A stretch of 64,000 nt of DNA from Denitrobaculum sp965225735 (GTDB lineage Bacteria > Pseudomonadota > Alphaproteobacteria > Kiloniellales > Kiloniellaceae), in the NCBI GenBank assembly GCA_965225735.1, contig CBDDBN010000001.1, positions 1 through 64,000 on the forward strand. Direction: 5' to 3'. Position numbers and translations under genes: made by a program. The notes beneath the pieces are model-generated. The model was not told the origin of the DNA, did no database searches, and saw only the letters and a program-made list of their open reading frames with translations. This document shows, one piece after another, positions 61,032 to 64,000 of this stretch (position 1 is the stretch's first letter; every line of letters begins with the position of its first letter).

Positions 61032-61718
61032 TTAGGGCCGCTGGCGGTTCCGAACCAGGAAGCCAAGGAGCAAGAGAGCTAGTCCCAGCAATGACAGGGT
61101 GCCCGGTTCGGTAACGGGCGACGGTTCGATAGCTGCCGCGGCACTGGAGATCAAGAGACTGTCGAGGCCGAAGCCGTCTTCAACGGGCGTCGAAAAGACC
61201 AGGCTGGAGATGAACTGACCCGACTCCAGGATAAAGCCGAAGAAGCCGTTTGCGATGCCGGGCGTAACCATTTGGCTGCCCATTTGGGTGGTGTAAGAGA
61301 TAACCGTGTTTCGGTCCATCTCTCGAAAAGTCCCCGCGAAGGCATCGATCGGATTGTCAAAGGTAAGCGTAACGGTGGTCGAACCGCTTGCCGCGTTCCT
61401 GAGGTAAAGTGCGGCGTAGGTTGTGGGACCCGGTGCGATGATTTCGAACGTGCTCGGAAAGACCTCAACTTTGTTCAGCCTGTTGTGTGCCGGACCGCTG
61501 GCGGAGATCGTCAACGGGCCAACGTCGAGAGAGGTGTTTTGGAAAAAGGCGTCCGATGCAAAGTCATCGAAGGTGACGCCGATATCGACTGCGCCGCCAA
61601 GCGTATTTACATACCCGATCGGGCTGGTAAATGTCAGCGGGCCGGCGGCGCTGCTGATGGGGCCGAAGATCCAGCCAACGGCTGCAATCGCGAGCGAAAG
61701 AAGAAACCTCTTGGTCAT
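61032..61718 (-). CDS. PEP-CTERM sorting-domain protein
   Basis: A 228-residue exported protein: signal peptide RFLLSLAIAAVGWIFGPISS, a beta-rich middle (repeated TFTS, TLTFDNPIDAFAGTF) and a C-terminal PEP-CTERM signal PVTEPGTLSLLGLALLLLGF followed by basic LVRNRQRP. Such proteins are processed by an exosortase and are linked to exopolysaccharide production. No exosortase gene is in the window. It is preceded by an unusual 525-bp upstream region. Confidence 0.93.
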   Translation of the reverse strand: MTKRFLLSLAIAAVGWIFGPISSAAGPLTFTSPIGYVNTLGGAVDIGVTFDDFASDAFFQNTSLDVGPLTISASGPAHNRLNKVEVFPSTFEIIAPGPTTYAALYLRNAASGSTTVTLTFDNPIDAFAGTFREMDRNTVISYTTQMGSQMVTPGIANGFFGFILESGQFISSLVFSTPVEDGFGLDSLLISSAAAAIEPSPVTEPGTLSLLGLALLLLGFLVRNRQRP

Positions 61719-62243
61719 GAAACACTACCTTCTTCACATTCAAGACGTTGGAGGCTTGCTGCGGGCGTGCGTCTGGGATTACGAGAAAGACTCGTTCCTG
61801 GACGTCCGCAAAGCAGAGAACCGCCGATCCCCGAAGAACTGCAGCCGTTAATCCTGCGGCTTCTCAACCAACTTCTATAAAAAGCATATTGCTTTTTATC
61901 TATTTGCTTAGTTTTAGGGCTGAAGTCTTAAGAATTGGTTGTGGCGCATCGTTAATTTTAGAATTTGTTTACTAGTGAAAATTGTAAAAAATCGAAGGTT
62001 TAGAGGTAAGTATTCTTACCTAAGTGCCGCTATTCAAAAGTATTTTGGGAAGGCTGGCAAAGGAGGTGCGCTTTGCATCTCCGGGCTGAGATGTCATGAG
62101 TTGCGTTCTGTGAACAACTGAAGAAGCAGTGCGCGATTCGCACTGACTAGCAGCGGAGGAGGCTCTCAATCAGAAAGGTAGAGACTTCCGGGGTAGAGCG
62201 CGAAGCGCGGTGACGGCTGCACCGACACCTCACTTCAGAAACA
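61719..62243. other. 525-bp hairpin-rich intergenic region upstream of the PEP-CTERM gene
   Basis: No gene fits. The part at about 61870-62060 is AT-rich and the rest GC-rich. Inverted repeats: ATAAAAAGCA/TGCTTTTTAT (61877-61886/61890-61899), AGGTAAG/CTTACCT (62004-62010/62015-62021), GGAGGTGC/GCATCTCC (62062-62069/62075-62082, one G-T), CAGTGCG/CGCACTG (62127-62133/62139-62145). GCAGC (62150-62154)/GCTGC (62216-62220) could close a branched structure containing GCTCT/AGAGC (62162-62166/62195-62199). It may encode a structured RNA or be a long regulated leader. No known RNA family was recognised. Confidence 0.45.
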
Positions 62244-62624
62244 TCAGGTCTCGTCGCCGCGGATCCGCAGAGCCCAGAGCAGGTTCACGACCACGCCTTT
62301 GACTCGCGGCAGAAACGCCAGGGTAAGCAGCAATGTCAGCGCCGGCCAGATCGCCAAATGGACCCAGAAGGCCGGCGGTGCTGTCTGCTCGAGATAGAGA
62401 ATCGACGGTACGACCAAGTGTCCGACGATCAGAATCGTAAAGTAAGGCGGAATATCGTCGGCACGGATATGCCCGAGCGGTTCACCGCAATGGGAACAGC
62501 TGTCCGCAACCTTTACATAGCCTTTGAAAGACTTTCCCACCCCGCAATTGGGGCAGCGGCGCCGAAGGCCGCGGAGCAGGGAAAGGAAGATGGGGCGTTT
62601 GGTTGCGGAAGCTGTGTATGCCAT
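62244..62624 (-). CDS. DUF983 family membrane protein
   Basis: A 126-residue protein with two CxxC pairs (RRRCPNCGVGKSFKGYVKVA, DSCSHCGEPLGHIRADDIPP) and two membrane spans after YFTILIVGHLVVPSILYLEQ. This is the DUF983 layout found widely in Alphaproteobacteria, often near cytochrome-oxidase genes, here alone. The start at 62624 is chosen because the upstream residues do not look like the family. Function is unknown. Confidence 0.9.
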   Translation of the reverse strand: MAYTASATKRPIFLSLLRGLRRRCPNCGVGKSFKGYVKVADSCSHCGEPLGHIRADDIPPYFTILIVGHLVVPSILYLEQTAPPAFWVHLAIWPALTLLLTLAFLPRVKGVVVNLLWALRIRGDET

Positions 62625-62649
62625 TCGGACGTTTAACTTTCCAAAGGAA

Positions 62650-63258
62650 TTACGATGACCTGCATGATAGTGCGGTATGTAATGCCTTCGGAGAAATTTT
62701 GCACCCGATAAGATTGGCACGCCAAAAGTCCGTGCCCTTCAATTTTGCGCCGGTCAGGACCGCGTCACGCAGATCGGCGTCGCTTAAATCGGCGCCGCTC
62801 AAGTCCGCGCCCTGCAGATTGGCACCCTGCAGATTGGCCCGCACGAGGTTTGCGTTCTGAAGATTTGCTTTGCCGAGATCCGCAAAGGACAGGTCGGCTT
62901 CCGAGATGTCCGCATGTGGCAGCGCGGCATTCGGGATCTTCAGTCCAGCGAGATTAAGGCGGGTAAGATTGGCCCGATTTCCATCCTTGCCGTTCTTTAG
63001 CCAGACGTGGTGATCGGCCATAATATGCAGCAATTGCCGTGCTTTAGCAGATTTCATGGGGCTGGTGTCACGGGCTTTGCCTGCTTTGGGTTCGGCGGGC
63101 TTTTCGATCAATAGGGTATCGTCAGGAAGCCGCGTGCTGACGTATTTGACCCGAAGCTGGCGTTTGGCATCGGCCTCGCTGGCGGCAATGATCTCACCGG
63201 TTTCGGATCCTTCGGCCTGATCGAATGTCAGGCGGTAAACGAATGTCTTTTTAGCCAT
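62650..63258 (-). CDS. Pentapeptide-repeat protein
   Basis: This 202-residue protein has an N-terminal region of ~90 residues (TFVYRLTFDQAEGSETGEII, then a charged linker) and about a dozen A(D/N)LxX pentapeptides (ANLTRLNLAGLKIPNAALPH ... ADLSGADLSDADLRDAVLTG), which should fold as a right-handed beta-helix. The first domain may be a small separate fold. The C-terminus ends with SCRSS. No partner genes suggest a target such as gyrase. Confidence 0.9.
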   Translation of the reverse strand: MAKKTFVYRLTFDQAEGSETGEIIAASEADAKRQLRVKYVSTRLPDDTLLIEKPAEPKAGKARDTSPMKSAKARQLLHIMADHHVWLKNGKDGNRANLTRLNLAGLKIPNAALPHADISEADLSFADLGKANLQNANLVRANLQGANLQGADLSGADLSDADLRDAVLTGAKLKGTDFWRANLIGCKISPKALHTALSCRSS

Positions 63259-63465
63259 CAGGAGCTCCCCTCGCTCAAACAGATCGGTTCAGAATTCACT
63301 GTCCAGACACTCTTCACGGCCAGTACCGCCGCGCTGTTATGACGCAGGGCGGAACCAAGGAGTCGGAGCGCCGGATTTCGTTAACCATACGGGTGAGAGG
63401 CTTAGAAAGGTGTTAACGGCGATGTCGATTCCAGCGGGTTTTCGCAAGGATCGAGGACAAGTGAC

Positions 63466-63496
63466 TTGACATAATTGAACGATCGTTCCAGATATG
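63466..63496 (+). promoter_or_regulatory. Promoter with perfect 12-bp palindrome (peroxiredoxin-like gene)
   Basis: A consensus -35 box TTGACA at 63466-63471 is followed after about 19 bp by GATATG (63491-63496), a weak -10. Between them lies GAACGATCGTTC (63477-63488), a perfect 12-bp palindrome in the style of TetR-family operators. It sits just upstream of the start at 63525. No TetR gene is present in the window. Confidence 0.55.
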
Positions 63497-63524
63497 CGCC
63501 ATCTTTTACCGAAAGGAATTTGAG

Positions 63525-64000
63525 ATGAGCGCCATCACCCCTCTGTTTCCCCGCCAAGCCGTACCTTCTCTCGAACTGCCGACTGTCGGTGGCGGCACTT
63601 GGTCGCTCGCTGACCAAAAACCCGAAAACTTCACCATGATCGTCGTGTATCGCGGATTGCATTGCCCGATCTGTTCTATGTATCTCGGCGATCTCAATCA
63701 GAAGCTGGAACAGTTTGCCGAGCGCGGCGTGTCCGTGTTTGTCGCGTCCAGCGACGATGCTGATCGGGCCGCTGAGGCCAAGGATAAGTGGAAACTCGAC
63801 AAGCTGACTCTTGGTTACGGCCTGAGCTTGGAAAAGGCGCGTGAATGGGGCCTCTATGTCTCTGCCGGAATTGGTAAGACCTCGATCGGTGTTGAGGAGC
63901 CGGCTATGTTCAGCGAACCCGGTATCTTCCTGGTGCGCCCTGATGGGACACTTTATTTCGGTTCCGTCCAGACCATGCCTTTCGCACGTCCGGCCTTCGG
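63525..64000 (+). CDS. Peroxiredoxin-like (AhpC/TSA) protein, 3' end cut by window
   Basis: Starts ATG at 63525 with an AAAGGA site; 158 codons are seen and the frame runs off the window. It has a thioredoxin-like fold: TVGGGTWSLADQKPENFTMI, the redox site VVYRGLHCPICSMYLGDLNQ (CPIC), SVFVASSDDADRAAEAKDKW and FLVRPDGTLYFGSVQT. The CxxC arrangement is that of the peroxiredoxin-like, thioredoxin-type group rather than typical 2-Cys AhpC. Probably reduces peroxides or thiols. Confidence 0.88.
   Translation, partial: MSAITPLFPRQAVPSLELPTVGGGTWSLADQKPENFTMIVVYRGLHCPICSMYLGDLNQKLEQFAERGVSVFVASSDDADRAAEAKDKWKLDKLTLGYGLSLEKAREWGLYVSAGIGKTSIGVEEPAMFSEPGIFLVRPDGTLYFGSVQTMPFARPAF

Noticed and set aside
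1..64000. tRNA, rRNA, CRISPR array, insertion sequence or phage genes
   Set aside because: None seen: no cloverleaf with conserved T-loop, no regular spaced repeat array, no transposase or integrase motifs.

Overview
The window looks like a chromosomal segment of a high-GC Alphaproteobacterium, probably marine and of Rhodospirillales/Kiloniellales type. This placement is inferred from family content only: non-pyrrolysine MttB, DUF983, GcvA-type LysR, GlxA-type AraC, TadG and Kdo transferase. No rRNA, tRNA, CRISPR array, transposase or integrase was seen. Two genes run off the ends, a FrnE-like DsbA protein on the left and a peroxiredoxin-like protein on the right.

Left arm (1-10146). A thiol/GST pair lies divergent to an HxlR regulator, followed by a secreted and a membrane protein of unknown role. 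Next is a tight co-directional cluster: GntR(FCD) - DHDPS-like lyase - aldehyde dehydrogenase - MttB-family methyltransferase - FAD amine oxidoreductase - GlxA/AraC regulator. It reads as catabolism of a small methylated amine or betaine; a proline- or hydroxyproline-betaine type compound is the working guess.

Centre (10153-52257) is a ~42 kb surface-glycan island. It holds Kdo transferase (waaA), an NAD-dependent sugar epimerase/reductase, many glycosyltransferases, a TadG-like protein, a PglK-like ABC flippase and a pseudaminic-acid operon: pseB, pseC, an associated methylase, pseG, a formyltransferase-like gene where an acetyltransferase is usual, pseI, pseF and a second, divergent NeuB-family synthase. 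Decoration genes follow (SGNH acyltransferase, PhyH oxygenase, sulfotransferase) and a GT42/sialyltransferase-like protein that is a good candidate for nonulosonate transfer. A GDP-sugar block (gmd, DPM1-like GT, C-methyltransferase, perosamine-synthase-like aminotransferase) runs into a flippase-like membrane protein. The last block is GNAT-like - PP-loop amidotransferase - AsnB - acyl carrier protein - FabD-like acyltransferase, with no ketosynthase. Several intergenic gaps of the island carry one strong inverted repeat each.

Right arm (52303-64000). A LysR - Rieske oxygenase - glyoxalase-like - cupin group is followed by an SLC13/TrkA-C transporter, a fatty acid desaturase divergent from an XRE regulator, a GFA/CENP-V protein overlapping a PhnD-like protein, an orphan PEP-CTERM protein with a hairpin-rich upstream region, a DUF983 protein, a pentapeptide-repeat protein and the peroxiredoxin-like gene, whose promoter carries a perfect 12-bp palindrome.

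The most unusual points are the modified pse operon (formyltransferase plus second NeuB-like enzyme plus GT42-like gene), the amidotransferase/AsnB/ACP/AT block, and a discoidin-like domain inserted into the vWA domain of a TadG-like protein. All functions are inferred from motifs and context; no database search was run.
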